Positions 11,035-22,524 of a DNA stretch of 64,000 nucleotides are shown one piece after another. The notes under the pieces were generated by a model. The model was not told where the DNA came from. It saw only the letters and a list, made by a program, of their open reading frames with translations, and did not search any database. The stretch is from Xanthostigma xanthostigma (taxonomy: Eukaryota; Arthropoda; Insecta; Raphidioptera; Raphidiidae), in assembly GCA_963575645.1 (NCBI GenBank), contig OY754464.1, positions 29,341,501-29,405,500 on the forward strand. Reading direction: 5' to 3'. Numbering within the stretch: the first letter of the stretch is position 1; each line of letters opens with the position of its first letter. A program made the position numbers and the translations under genes.

Positions 11035-11957
11035 TTCATTTGATAATATTACAGTGTACATCAATTTGACATTTATTCATTGATTTTTTTCAGATTTTTC
11101 TAACCCGTACTTTTGGTGATAATGATCTGGGATAGCAATTAAAAAATTAAACCCTAGAATCAAAATTAAATTTTTACGTCAATTATTTTCAGAGAAAATT
11201 GCCTGTGAGAGACGGACGGACACCGAAATGATTCCATAATCAGAGTTTTTTAAGAAGTAAAAAAATATCTTTCCTGTACCCTTTCCTGGGTTCTTACCTT
11301 TCTTTTTAAAAGTCAGATCCAAGTGTCCACTGATTTAAGACACCACTTTTTTGTGAGTCGGGAGAATTTCTGATAAAGATTTTATAAAAAAATTGGCTTA
11401 GTAATTCGTCAATTGTTTTGAGCAGACCTTTTTTTTGTCAGCGGTTCAAAATCAACCAAAATGTGACTATTAAGATGACGGTTCGAGTCAATGGATATTT
11501 TTATTTTAAAATTAGCGAATAAGAAAAATTTTATTGAGAAAACTATTACAAAATGTTAACCTTGTTGTCTGTATTCTCTCAAAGTATTTGTTTTATGTTT
11601 ACGTTTTATAATTGATTTTTATAAAGATATGATTACAGTATAAAAGAATCAAAGAATAAATCGGCCATATTGACTGAAACACTGCCTTCTTAAATCAAAG
11701 AGAATATAAACACTTGAAGTAAATAATCACCGTGTCGCTTAAATTTGTGTTGCGATTATTCACTTCTGCATCATTTAATTAGTTGTTCATTAGTTTTTAT
11801 TTTGTGATATTTTATAACACTTATGTCATAGGCTATTTTTGAGGTCAGTTAAATTGCAGCTAAAGAAAACCGTACTATTTTTGCTACTAAGTACCTACTA
11901 CTTTTAAGAAAATACTTAATACATATCATATCGCTTCATATCATATCGCTTCATATC
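11035..11957. other. No feature recognised
   Basis: Contains AGACGGACGGACACC at about 11211, a string frequent in insect repeats. A 15-bp unit (TCATATCGCTTCATA) is repeated at about 11925-11958 directly before the LINE relic. Confidence 0.4.
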
Positions 11958-11958
11958 G

Positions 11959-12873
11959 GTTGCTAACAATCCACTCGAACTTCAAAATAAGGTTCAATCA
12001 TCTATTGATGAATTTTCTTATTGGTGCCACGATAACTCTTTATGCTTAAATCTGAGTAAAACTCAGTAGGTACATGGTTTTTCATACTCCTCAGGGAAAT
12101 AGGGATATTAATCTGACCGTAGTATCTAATAACATTCCGCTAGAAAAAACACATTCCTTCAACTTTTTAGGTGTGACTATTTCTGCTACCCTAAACTGGA
12201 CTGAACACATTTCCAATTTAAGTTCTAAGCTAGCAAGATCTTTATTTGCGCTACGAAAAATACATCATAGTTGCTATGATCTTAATTTAGACCTGACTAC
12301 TTATTACGCATATTTCTTCCAACACGTCAAATATGGAATCATGTTTTGGGGCTGTAGCACCTCCGCGATCAATAGAATTTTTTTGCTGCAGAAAAAAGCC
12401 ATTAGAACTATTTTTAATCTTGGCTTTCGAGATAGTTGTAAGGAGTATTTTGTGAAACATCACATCTTAACTGTTCCTTCAATGTACATATATTTTTCTT
12501 TGTGCTATATACAAAAACATAAAAATAGATTTTCTCTTTCTTGTACTAAACATAATTATCAAACACGTCACAATAAGAAAATCATTTTACCTAAGTGTAA
12601 CTTAACACTACTTTTCAATAGTCCTGAGTGTGCGACGCTACGAATACACAACACACTACCGTCACATTTAACTGCAATGCCATATTCTAAATTTAAGTCT
12701 TAATTAAAGAAAAGATTGCAATCATGTTGTTTATACTCAGTTAACGATTTTAATTATTAATATAAATCTTTTTATTCAAATTTTCTTTGTGTAATTTTAA
12801 TGTACCTACTTGACGCTATAACATTCCATTGGAATTTTAAATAAAGATATATTTCTATTCTATTCTATTCTAT
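11959..12873 (+). pseudogene. 5'-truncated CR1/Jockey-superfamily LINE relic
   Basis: The reading starts NNPLELQNKVQSSIDEF and reaches NLSKTQ, the region just after the RT active site. A 4-bp gain (12067-12070) then shifts the frame. It resumes at 12074 with 209 codons containing SFNFLGVTISATLNWTEHIS, KYGIMFWG, LQKKAIRTIF and ILTVPSMYIY, typical of CR1/Daphne-like ORF2 C-termini. An in-frame TAA at 12701-12703 interrupts the last residues, which continue open to 12760. The 3' end has an ATAAA signal and a TCTAT/ATTCT tail (12855-12873). The catalytic palm is missing. No TSD was identified. Confidence 0.85.
12067..12073. other. TAGGTAC: 4-bp gain that breaks the LINE frame
   Basis: Removing TAGG joins KTQ directly to YMVF, which matches the conserved 'KT.YMVF' of this RT group. 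Change at the DNA level: TAC to TAGGTAC. Confidence 0.7.
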
Positions 12874-12874
12874 C

Positions 12875-13829
12875 ATTAAGTAGATTTACATACCTTTTTA
12901 AGAAATACCTCTGAACCACAGCCCTACACCCATAAATACAACATGTAATGTCAGTTGTCACTAAGGTGTGACATCACAAGCGTTTTCGCGATTACCTACT
13001 TCAAAATAGAAAGATAAAAATGCAACAATTTGCGGTAAAATTTAATTTATTGCTGAAATAAGGTTTTTCCGCGGGTGATTGGTTGCCGACGCCTGGTCTA
13101 GACTATAAACAATGGACTGTGACTGTAACATGTAACAAAATGAAATTTTAATTTGTCATTAAAAACTTTTCATTCCCCCAAATTTTTTAGCGTGCGTTTC
13201 AATTAAAAACTCGATTGGTGTGAATGGTGAACGATGAATAAAAACAAAAATTCTCGGCACGATCCAACGAACAAGCTACAGCTTTACTCTACATAGCTAC
13301 GTATATGGAGCGAGCTGCGAGATGTTTCCACGATCTAATTTCATTTTGAATACTAAACTACCACCAGGCACGAATTGTTTGTGTAAATATTTAACAAAGG
13401 TAAATACACAGCAATAAGGTATACGTTTGTGTGTGTATTTAAAATGTGTGTGTGTAGGTGTGTGAACGATAAAATGCTATCAACACCAGCATTATAAAAT
13501 GGGGGTGCTCAATCAGATTAAAATTATTTTGCAAATACTTGGAATCAAATACTTTCCGAGTGAGTGATGTAATGGTGTGAGCACTAGACTCTTATTCGCG
13601 GGGGTTGATGTAACTAGGACTTTTTTCTATACCGCCTCTTGCGGAAAGTTCCTAGATCGATCATTTTGTAGGGGTTTTCCATGGTTTCCCTTAACAAAAC
13701 CATGATTTATTAATTTTTTATTTTAATTTTATTAACTCTTTTAAGGCTAATATAAATTGTCGAGTAAATAATTGAAACTGTTATAAACTTATTTGTTCCG
13801 AATGTAATTTTTTGAGTTTGGTTTTGAAA
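12875..13829. other. Low-content region with TG microsatellite
   Basis: A (TG)n-like tract lies at 13427-13464. No gene recognised. Confidence 0.45.
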
Positions 13830-14525
13830 TGGTAGATACTTAGCATTATTTTCTACAAAAAAAAGTAGCGACCAAAAGTACGTACTTCCTGCATGAATTT
13901 TAATGCAGAATGTCTTACATTTATGAATTGGTGGGATTACATGCACGCTAGACTTTAAATTTGATGACGGAAGTACGTACTTTCGACCAAAGTATGTAAA
14001 AAAATATGGTATATTAAACCACAAGGGCCGAAAGTGTGATATATTGTCCTGTGCGCCATGATGCCTGAGGCGAAGGGCAAGATATCACACTTTCGGTCAG
14101 TGTGGCGTATCCTATTTTTCTTCATACTACGGTCGTAAGCACGCTTATTAAATACATTAATTAATTATTATTAATTATGTAAAAACACAGATAAATTCCA
14201 AGCAAGAAGCTTTGAGGTTATAAGAATGACAGTTCGTGACTATTAGCTAAAATGTTATAGGGTTGCTATGGAAACGATATCTAAATAACAGTTGATTGGT
14301 TGTTTTTGCTTTAATACCGCCCGAACGTACGAACTTTCCGCATTGATGTGTGTAATCCCACCAAGGAGTAAATGTTAGACTTTCTGGCTTACATTTGATG
14401 CCAAAAGTATGAACTTTCGATCGAGGTTTCAGAGCCTTGAACTGCGCGCCATGATGTCCGAGGCGAACGCGCAGTGCAAGAATCTCAAACTGTCTGCCCT
14501 TGTGGTGTAATATACTATTTTTATA
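13830..14525 (-). repeat. Two diverged copies of a hairpin-bearing repeat unit
   Basis: Unit 1 (about 13830-14125) and unit 2 (about 14330-14525) share GTAATCCCACCAA on one strand, an AGTACGTACTTTCG-type block and a CGCCATGATG..GAGGCGAA core. In unit 1 the core sits in a hairpin with 15-bp arms CCGAAAGTGTGATAT (14030-14044) and its complement (14084-14098). In unit 2 it sits between ACTGCGCG and CGCGCAGT. Minus-strand ORFs of 104 and 95 codons arise from these units and show no protein motif. Confidence 0.6.
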
Positions 14526-15156
14526 CGACTTCAACCACGTAAATGAGTTTTATATAATATGAGTCATTTTTCAAGCGCAACTTATTATCCAGTAATAGAC
14601 GGTTATGACAGAACAATGTAATTTTTTCTATTATCTATACAACATGCAATGATCATTGTTACCACCTATAAGATTTAATTAATTGCGCATTGTCTGCATA
14701 GGATTATATTTTGTTTGAAAAAAAAAGAACGATAAGCTATATATTTAATGTGGCCATTTATTTTTTTTCCTCAGAGCGGGACACCCTTAAATTATTATTT
14801 TTAATTGAAATGACATATATCAGCAGAGTATGAAGATTGAATCAGGACTTGTCAAAATTGACTATAAGCAACGAATTTGTGCAAGCGTTAAAAGTAATTT
14901 ATTTATATATATTTTTTGTAAACTTTTTGAATCTACCGTTTTTTTCTTGATATACCCGACCGCTTTATTTAGATACCAGGTAACATAGACTATGCCCGTG
15001 CAGGCAACAAGACTTGCTTGCTGCTACGTTTTTGTCTTGTCCAAAAGCGGGACATTTTTACATATTTTGGGGATAGCGGGATACTTAGCTTAAAAGCGGG
15101 ACTGTCCCGCTCAAAGACGTATATATTTTTTAAAAACTGAGCTCGCGTATTACTTT
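14526..15156. other. Low-content region with fragment of a hAT-like repeat
   Basis: The part at 15000-15115 shares AAAAGCGGGAC blocks with the hAT MITE at 29858-30208 and holds a perfect AGCGGGAC-T-GTCCCGCT palindrome (15092-15108). Confidence 0.4.
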
Positions 15157-15305
15157 TACCATACCAACCCACAAGTGGGGAATGGTACTTGTAGTTTTGG
15201 TCAAAATTCACTTTTTAAAATTTTAAAATATTTTCTTGTTTAGAAGTCCCCCGAATCAAAATAACAGATTTTTGGAAAAACCCTGTGCGTCTGTTAGACT
15301 TTATT
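15157..15305 (-). mobile_element. Family C, terminal fragment (C5)
   Basis: Reverse complement of the 3' end of family C: CCAACCCACAAGTGGGGA, GGTCAAAATTCAC, a CCCCCGAATC block, GTGCGTCTGTTAG. Compare 44520-44660. Confidence 0.65.
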
Positions 15306-15344
15306 TTATCTAGAAATTCGTGTAATTTTCCGAACAGACACTTT

Positions 15345-15680
15345 CAGCTGTATCTGAGGTTTAGGATTACAGAGGTTGCCTCGTGCTATCTGACCAATCA
15401 GCGTAAATGCGAGAATGACGTCAGCTGGCGAACCGCTCATATTTTTATCAACCTATAACGACAATATAAAAAATGTTGTATTTTACTAGAACTCTGTAAA
15501 TCTCTTACCTGAAAAATTCAATTAATTGCATTAGATATATAAAAAATTTTGATTTCTTTGAGATATTTGTAAAATACTATCCTTAAAGTTTATAAATAAT
15601 AGTCGTTGTCACGCAATCAATTGACAGGTCAACGGAATGAGGCAACCTTTGTAATCTACTAACCTTGAGCTGTACTTCTA
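15345..15680. mobile_element. MITE-like element with about 23-bp inverted ends
   Basis: TAGGATTACAGAGGTTGCCT (15362-15381) is inverted as AGGCAACCTTTGTAATCTA (15644-15662). Weaker similarity extends outward (CAGCT and AGGTT). No ORF, and TSD unclear. Confidence 0.55.
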
Positions 15681-15837
15681 TTGCGACACCTTGAGTTATA
15701 AAAGCCTGAAATGAAATAATATCCACTATCTTTATAGTACTTTCGTAGCGATAATATTAACTGACAAAGTCGAAAGTTATTATGTTTTGATATCGGATAT
15801 CTGTGAAATATCTTTTAGTGAGAAAAATACAACAATC

Positions 15838-16752
15838 TATATATATAACATTCCCGTGTCACAATTTTGGCCGCGCTAATCTACGAAACCATTGAACAGT
15901 TTTTAATGCAATTTTGTAAATGTGTCTTGCTTGGTGCAACTTAGGCTATAGGATAGTTTTTATTAATTTGTTTGTACAATATTACGGTTTTTTTTTGTGT
16001 GCTTCTGAGCTAATTTACATATGAAACAAATAAACAAAACTTTTTTAGTACCAAATAGCGACATCTATCTGTTAGAACTCGCAACTGCTCAAAGCTATTA
16101 GTTCAGAAGCAAATGTGGTATTATTAATTCTACGTCACATGTGGTTAATAGATAGACAATACAATGTAAACATAGAAGCAAACACACATCTGTTTTAGTA
16201 CCAAATAGTGACATCTGAACACCGACACTAAACCTCAATCGTTCTTTCATTTAACAAACTAAAATTTCCGGCCACACTGTTCCATTAGAAATAAACTTCT
16301 CTGACAATGTAAACTACGAAGTCATAATAAGGAAAACCAGCTCGAGCGTAGCGGTGGACCGATATCTGTCGCATGAAACAATATCGCGTCAGTTACTGGG
16401 TAATACACACAGGTGAAAAGAACCGAAGTTTTCTCGGTAGTTTCGAAACACAGCAGGCATAGGAAGCTAGGTCTTCTGATTAATGAGTTCCTGATTTAGT
16501 ACCAAATAGTGATATCTGTTAGAAATTTACTCAAAGCTATTAGTTCAAAAGCAAATCTGATTAATTCCACGTCACATGTGTAATGTGTTTCATAGACAAA
16601 CAATACGACGTAAAAACAACGCATGTGTTTAGTTTTTTGTGTATCATTGTTTTACCGAGTCCGCTGTAATTCTATAAAAAAGTCCGATACCTCATAATAA
16701 TGTCAATGTTTAATAAGTAATCTTCAAATCCGGGCGAAGCCGCACCGGACCG
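15838..16752 (+). mobile_element. Helitron-like non-autonomous element H1
   Basis: Starts near TATATATAACATTCCCGTGT followed by CACAATTTTGGCCG, and ends CACCGGACCGCTAGTAG. H2 (35943-36313) shares both ends; H3 (56631-56990, reversed) shares the 5' body and a variant end. The CTAG end and lack of TIRs fit a Helitron-type or similar element, but no terminal hairpin was confirmed. Internally a unit containing TAGTACCAAATAG recurs at 16046, 16196 and 16497 followed by similar flanks, so the centre expanded by tandem duplication. Confidence 0.55.
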
Positions 16753-17111
16753 CTAGTAGCTCTATATAATGGAAATTTTATTATCGAAAATCGTATATTA
16801 TATTTTCCACGATGATTCTATTTTAGGTATAGGTACAAGTGTAACATAATAATAAAGTATAGTTGGAGAAAATGAAAACAATATGTCCGCGTAATGCATT
16901 TTACGTTGACCTATATATTATAGAGAAGAGAAGTGGCAGCGAGGAATGCACAAATCGATACAACAGAGAAACTTCACCACCTCAGCGCACCAACCCTTCA
17001 GCCTAACCCGTTCATTTCTATAAGGTACCTACGTACTCACATATATAATATCATGTTGACACGTATATATATATATAGTGTATTGCGTTACCGTCAAACC
17101 ATAAATTAAAA
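16753..17111. other. No feature recognised
   Basis: AT-rich sequence. It includes TAGGTATAGGTACAAG near 16824-16839 and a short TA run near 17065-17078. Confidence 0.4.
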
Positions 17112-17733
17112 GAAAAAAATTCCAGCCAATTGGGCGATGGGATGATTCCAATTTCAAAATGTTGAAATTTGATGTAGCTGTATAATAAAGAAAATAAAAT
17201 TCTGATATCGCGTGAGGGGACGCGGGTAATGCCTAGTATTCAATATTATACTTGCTATTCGTTGCCATGGTTACCTACATAATATCTTCCACGTCATGTA
17301 AAAACTAATCAAAAGCATGCTTAACTAGTTTATTTCTGACATAACTATAAAACAAAAGAACAGTTTAGAGAAAAAATTTTAACGATACTTTCTTGAAATA
17401 ATAAATAGAGTAATAAGACGTTATGAAAAGTATAGCATTATTATATAAACAATATCGTTATAGTATATATCTCTTCTGCACATGCGCCGATTTTTTCCAA
17501 AAACAATAAGGTTCTTCATATTAGCATACAAAACATCTTCCCAAAATTTGGTTTCAATCCGCTCATCCGTTTGACCTGTATCGTGTTCACAGACTAACAG
17601 ACGCACAGAGTTTTTTCCAAAAATATTTTTTTGAATTCGGAGGATCTCAAAACGAAAAGATATTGTTAAATTTTTGAAAAGTGATTTTTGACCTAAACTA
17701 GTACCGTTTCCTACTTGTGGGTTGGAATGGTAA
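17112..17733 (+). mobile_element. Family C, copy C1
   Basis: Begins AATTCCAGCCAATTGGGCGA and ends with CTACTTGTGGGTTGGAATGG. Matches C2 and C3 along its length, including GTTGCCATGGTTACCTACAT and AATCCGCTCATCCGTTTGAC. The 3' end can fold into a hairpin (in C2, ACCATTCC with GGAATGGT). The minus-strand ORF at 17421-17807 is read from this repeat and is not supported as a gene. Confidence 0.75.
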
Positions 17734-18855
17734 AATGGTTTAATGAGTCCAATCCGAGAACACTGAACACGACTAAGTATCCCTAAAAGATCACGCACAC
17801 CTATCAACTAGCACAGCACAAACCTGCAACTTGAACGATCAAGTGTGCAACACTTGACCAATATAAACCAGCACAAACCAGCAAATTTTAATGCAGGTTT
17901 TGTAATGTGCGGTAGACATTTTCAAGTAGTATATCAATGCAAAATAATGAATGAAAACGACACATCACTCGTACACTAAATCGATCCACCACGACTAGAC
18001 AGAAATTGCAGGCGACCGACTGACGATCGTTGATGGCAACTGGTTGCTGGCGTGCATGTTGTTGCTTGCAAGTATCTCAGTAAATAACATGTGTACCTTC
18101 ACGAATAAGCTCTTTTGCTCCATGCTATGCTAGTCGTGCAGGTTCATGCATAATAAGTTTGGGCTGTATTTTACTTAAAGTGCTTAAAATTAAAAAATGA
18201 AAAGTCAGTTGTTTATATTTTTTAATCAGTAGGACTTGAAATCTTGTTTTTCAATTTGACAGATAATATTCTTTTGCAAAATGAATGTGTATACTACCGA
18301 AGAAAATATTCAAATGATTACAACATATTAATCGGACTATTTTTATAAATGGGACATTAAATTCCCAAAAATACTTAAATATGGTGCGAAATCAAATACC
18401 TCCGCCTATTCGTGTTGAACCTAAAGACATTGGGTCACTGAATTACCAACGCGCATACGTCAGTCAGACAATTTTTGAATGAAATGTTTCCAAACAGATG
18501 GAGTTGTTTTTTTGTTTTATTTTTGTACGAAAATATTAAAATAATGATTTATAAGAGCTTTTTATTATTAAAAAAGCCAAGTAAAATAAAAATAAATTAA
18601 AATAAAATAGAAATCCTCAAGATTACCACGATAATTCAATAGATATAACAATTAATGCAGTCATGGCTAACTCTGATCCAAGTATTTTTTCCCAATGCTA
18701 ATTTCCCTATGTGCACCTTACGCGTTTACATACCTACTGTATATAAATAGGTTTCATTTTGATCAAACGACGTCTTTTGTATGGTCCAGAAGCTGGAGTA
18801 TGGGCATGTTAAGATGCGTTCTAAAGAAATATAAGACACGTCTCCGACAGAGGAC
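17734..18855. other. No feature recognised
   Basis: The part at 17815-18170 has somewhat higher GC and short inverted words (ACTTGAACGATCAAGT at 17830-17845), but no element boundary could be drawn. Confidence 0.35.
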
Positions 18856-19260
18856 ATGGTTCTGGGAGCTATAAATGTCCTGAATTATCCAGATCTAGTT
18901 TCTATAACAGTTACCGTATCAATAGTTTTATCAGGGCGAATAAGATACACACTCTATAGAGGTACTACCTATATTTCTATTATGTTTTGGTTGTTACAGA
19001 GAGGTCGGTTAAAGAGGTACGACAATCAATCATCATTTACGAATTTCCAAACCGGAGGCACCGCCCTTAACGCGCACGCCACATACACACATGATAACAA
19101 TGTCACTGCGCTCGCCCAGCTGAAACAGTCGACCCCGAATGCATTAGAAACAAACAACACACTTCCGCTGGACGACTGCACTCGTACACAGGAATTCACT
19201 CACTTCACGCAGTTTTCAGGATTCGGCCGCATGCTGGGGGCCTCGCTCGCTTTATTCTAA
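18856..19260 (+). other. Unassigned ORF with GC-richer 3' half
   Basis: A 134-codon ORF with no motif I recognise. Its second half (19040-19260) is clearly richer in G+C and CpG than the surroundings and has no sister copy in the window. It could be a single-copy host segment such as a 5' exon or promoter on either strand. TTTCAG on the minus strand (19130-19135) would serve as an acceptor or initiator, but nothing decides between these. Coding is not supported. Confidence 0.15.
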
Positions 19261-19470
19261 ACATGGGACACTATAAACGAACATCCACGGAGACATTTTT
19301 ATCGGGATGCAGTGACGACACGAAACACATGATAGGTATAACATAATAGCCGAGCAAGTAGATACCGTTTATACGGCATTTCTGAATGACTCTTCTATTA
19401 TAAGCCTTCAAATCCCAGGTTCTAATCCAAGAAATTATAAAAGTATGATGCCCATTTTTAATTTGGTAAG

Positions 19471-19730
19471 AAAAAAATAAGTTAAAAAACTAAAAGCCGA
19501 CTTCTGAAAAGTATGAAACAAGAAAATATTCTCATCTGAGGATAGCCACCTACCCTACAAAAACATTACACTTTAACAGTAGGTACCTATAGTAAGCGAA
19601 TATAAGCTCTAGGGCAATTGCATCACGCTATACATCTATAGGGGCCTCATATATATGAGATGGCTATCCTCATATGAGAATATTTTCTTGTTTCATACTT
19701 ATCAGTAGTCAGGTTTTAGTTTTTGAACTT
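19471..19730. mobile_element. Foldback MITE, about 85-bp arms
   Basis: GTATGAAACAAGAAAATATT (19508-19527) and the flanking AAAACTAAAA block are inverted as AATATTTTCTTGTTTCATAC (19680-19699) and TTTTAGTTTTTG. Spacer of about 110 bp. Confidence 0.7.
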
Positions 19731-19787
19731 ATTTTTTATATTTTTTTTTATATCTTTTAACTTATTTTTTATTTGTTATCAACTAGC

Positions 19788-19981
19788 TCACCCCTGAGAC
19801 GAAAATTCAAAAATAATTGTAGCCTATATTATCCGGGCCATAATAACTAATTGATTGACACCTTATTTATGAAAATCGGATGGATCTTTTAGGCGCTACG
19901 GTAGAACATCCGTAAATACAAACATGCATAGACTGTAAAACTCATAAGCCTTCCTTTTGGCTTCGCCGCAGTCGGGTAAAA
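19788..19981 (-). repeat. Lepidopteran-type interspersed repeat fragment
   Basis: Starts AACTAGCTCACCCCTGAGAC and contains TGTAGCCTATATTATCC and AAAATCGGATGGATC, the layout of a very common insect repeat ending in ACTAGTT on the other strand (compare 51290-51535). Ends at CGCCGCAGTCGGGTAAA. Confidence 0.5.
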
Positions 19982-20187
19982 TTAACAAACTGAATATATG
20001 AACTGATAGAAGACACAAATAACCCTCACTGTTGGTGGCATTAAAAAATTAACTAGAAATACGTTCCGTAGTAGTTCAACAAGGCTTTTAAACTATTTGC
20101 ATCAAGAAAAGTATTGACCAACAAGTGAAAAAATAAGTCAAGTTCTTTTCTGCCAGCAAAAAAATAGAAATCTGAAGCAGTAAGAAG

Positions 20188-20312
20188 TTCCATTCCTATT
20201 TTAAACTCAAGAAATTACATTTGGAAAAAAGTTTTGAACAGAGGTGACACTATATTTTGATTTCAGAACATTTGTTTCAAATCTAATTTCTTGCTTTTGA
20301 AATAGGAATGGT
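20188..20312. mobile_element. Short foldback element, about 48-bp arms
   Basis: TTCCATTCCTATTTTAAA (20188) is inverted as TTTGAAATAGGAATGG (20295-20310), with matching AAGAAATTA blocks in both arms. Confidence 0.6.
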
Positions 20313-21072
20313 ACCATTTTAGATTCTAATGATAAAAATGAGTTTTGCTCATTTTTTCACATTTTTGTATTTGGTGAAACAATAAATAAATAAAACAATT
20401 ATACTTATCCAGAGTTAATATTTGAAATTATCTAATTAATATTCTGTTTAAATGGAAGCCTTGCATTGCAATTACCATTAATTAACATTTTTATTCAACT
20501 AAGTATAATAAAAAAAAAACTCTAATCACCGCTGCATGTATGAAAACTTGTGCTTTTAAAATAAAATTCGTGTTGAACTGTAATAAAACATAAGAATGAA
20601 CGCAAAGTAATATTTTCTCACATTTAATTTCTTTCCTTGGAGCAATGGATATTGCTTGTTGAAAATTAAAAAGTCAACATTACTGAAAAGGGTTAATTTA
20701 TGTACGCTTAGTTTTAACATAGAATTAAAATTTTAATGAAAATGTTATATTTGAAAAGGGTTCTCAGTTTTTACTAACGGAGTAAGAAATAACTCATTTG
20801 GGATTCATAATTCATATTCAAGAAGAGCCTTCTTAGATTCTCTAATAGGAAATTCTTTTAAATTGTTATGTGAATATACAGAATGTTATTATGCATATTA
20901 TGCGGCTACATGCGTTTATTTGTTTCGTTTAAAGGGTTTCAAACGTTCTTAATTAAAACTCGAAATATAGTTGAACAACGCTCGAAGGCTGTCCGTTTTA
21001 AGATCGCCACGATAGTGAATATAATATTTTATATAGCTAGGGTTATTTGGATCTATTACCAATTGATTTTGT
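20313..21072. other. No feature recognised
   Basis: AT-rich. The ORF starting at 20883 runs into element X2 and has no motif. Confidence 0.45.
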
Positions 21073-21585
21073 CAATTGCACATACCGCTAACCTAGCGGT
21101 ATGTGCTTTATTATCACTTTACGCATCAGAGTTGACTTTCGTTCATATAAGAAGTTATATCTAAGTTAATTTCACACGAACTCCATTCAAATTAAAGCTT
21201 TTTGAAAAGAAGAGATTCTGATCTATAAAACAGAACCATTTTTAAATCCATTCGAGTTCATAAATACTACTAAAATTGTAATTGAAAATCACGAACAGCA
21301 GTTGTCGGTTGGTCTGTACGTATTTACGTATGTACGTCCCGGCTCTACAGATCGCAATTTTGACCTGATTACCTTGGGTTATATTTTATTCACTTTGTTT
21401 ACTATCAGACCAGAACCCTGTTAAATGTGTTCAGTAGTTTAATTTTTATAAACAGTTTTATTTTATAATTTTTGACAGCTAATAGTAAAAAAGAAAACAA
21501 CAAATAATTATACTGTAGTGTAATAATAATATATTACCATAGAATAATAAGTGTTATACTTCTGTACGACAATAACAACAATATA

Positions 21586-21663
21586 GTGCGACTGCGCGGT
21601 GGTCGAGCGGTTAAGACGTAAGGCCAGTAATGACAAAGTGTCGAGTTCGATTCCCGCCAACAT
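21586..21663 (+). other. tRNA-like block (Ser/Leu-like) inside element X2
   Basis: A-box-like TGGTCGAGCGGTTAAG (21600-21615) and B-box-like AGTTCGATTCCC (21644-21655), followed by an AT-rich tract. The T stem does not pair (TCGAG against CCCGC), so it is not a working tRNA. It does not resemble the block in X1 beyond the promoter boxes. Confidence 0.5.
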
Positions 21664-21664
21664 A

Positions 21665-21985
21665 AATTGGAATTTTTATTTTTACTCCATTTAATTTCTA
21701 CTTGATATTTATATATAATTTATTTCTCATATAAGTTTATTTTTTTTAATAATTTTTTTTTTTTATTTTTTTAATGTTTTTTTTTAATCGATTTTCTCAA
21801 TTTTTTTCTCATATATTTTATTTTTTTTAAATTTTTTATCGTTTTAATTTTTTTACTTGTTTTTTTTTTAATCTATTTTCTCACTTTTTTTCTCATTATT
21901 TTCTTTTTTTTTAATTTTTGATTTATTTTTTAATTGGTTTTAATTACATCTATTTTCTCATTTTCTTTCAATATAATATACCTAT
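21665..21985. repeat. T-rich low-complexity tract of element X2
   Basis: Irregular repeats of TTTTCTCA, TTTTTTTAAT and ATCTATTTTCTCA. The corresponding position in X1 (2055-2280) is an A/T-rich tract in the opposite orientation. Confidence 0.6.
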
Positions 21986-22033
21986 GTACAGTGGAAAACT
22001 TGCGGTACGTGCACTTTTGGTTTTGCCAACTAT

Positions 22034-22524
22034 TTATTATTTTTCTTATAATAAATACCAGTTCTTGGATTAAAGCCTGGAAACGGGGGGTCTATCATAA
22101 ATGAGACGTGGAAAGACATCGCTCCGCGCTCGGCTATTCTCAAATCTTTATCTTTTTCCTCCGATACTAAATCACCTTTCAAATCCCAGTCTGATATCAT
22201 TACGCGAGCTTTGTAAGACACAACGTTCAAAATATTCTTTCGCTCCCGAATGAGAGTGCATAACGTATACTATATCCAGTACATGACAAGTTCGGGAATA
22301 CTCGGCGTTTTAAACTCTATCGTAGTATTCAATACAAAACAGTGGAATAAGGTTACGAGACGTTCCCAGGACAGGTTGACACTATCATTTCTTTCCTTCA
22401 ACGTAAAGGTACAAGCGAAACGAGATCGCTTCACGTAAACATGTTCGTTCAACAAAGGAAACGTTCCATGTACGTTCCGTCGTCGAAATTGTTTAGCGCA
22501 AGCCTAATAAATATGCTTAACATA
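22034..22524. other. No feature recognised
   Basis: GC is higher at 22075-22200 and 22360-22440. Short ORFs on both strands lack motifs. Confidence 0.4.

Larger units (their letters stand above)
21073..22033 (+). mobile_element. Element X, copy 2
   Basis: Opens with TCAATTGCACATACCGC inside the 29-bp hairpin (21078-21106) and closes with GCGGTACGTGCACTTTTGG. The body matches X1 (reversed) over the segments around CACACGAACTCCATTCAAAT, GACAACTGCTGTT-type words and AGACCAGAACCCTGTTAAA. The tRNA-like block occupies the same slot as in X1 but is a different tRNA type. No ORF. Confidence 0.65.

Noticed and set aside
17421..17807. 128-codon minus-strand ORF, and its relative at 40282-40635
   Set aside because: Both are read from family C repeats. 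C3 has stops in the same frame, and no protein motif is present.
17815..18170. Possible MITE with AACCTGCA / TGCAGGTT words
   Set aside because: The inverted words are short and not at matching distances, so no consistent TIR could be drawn.
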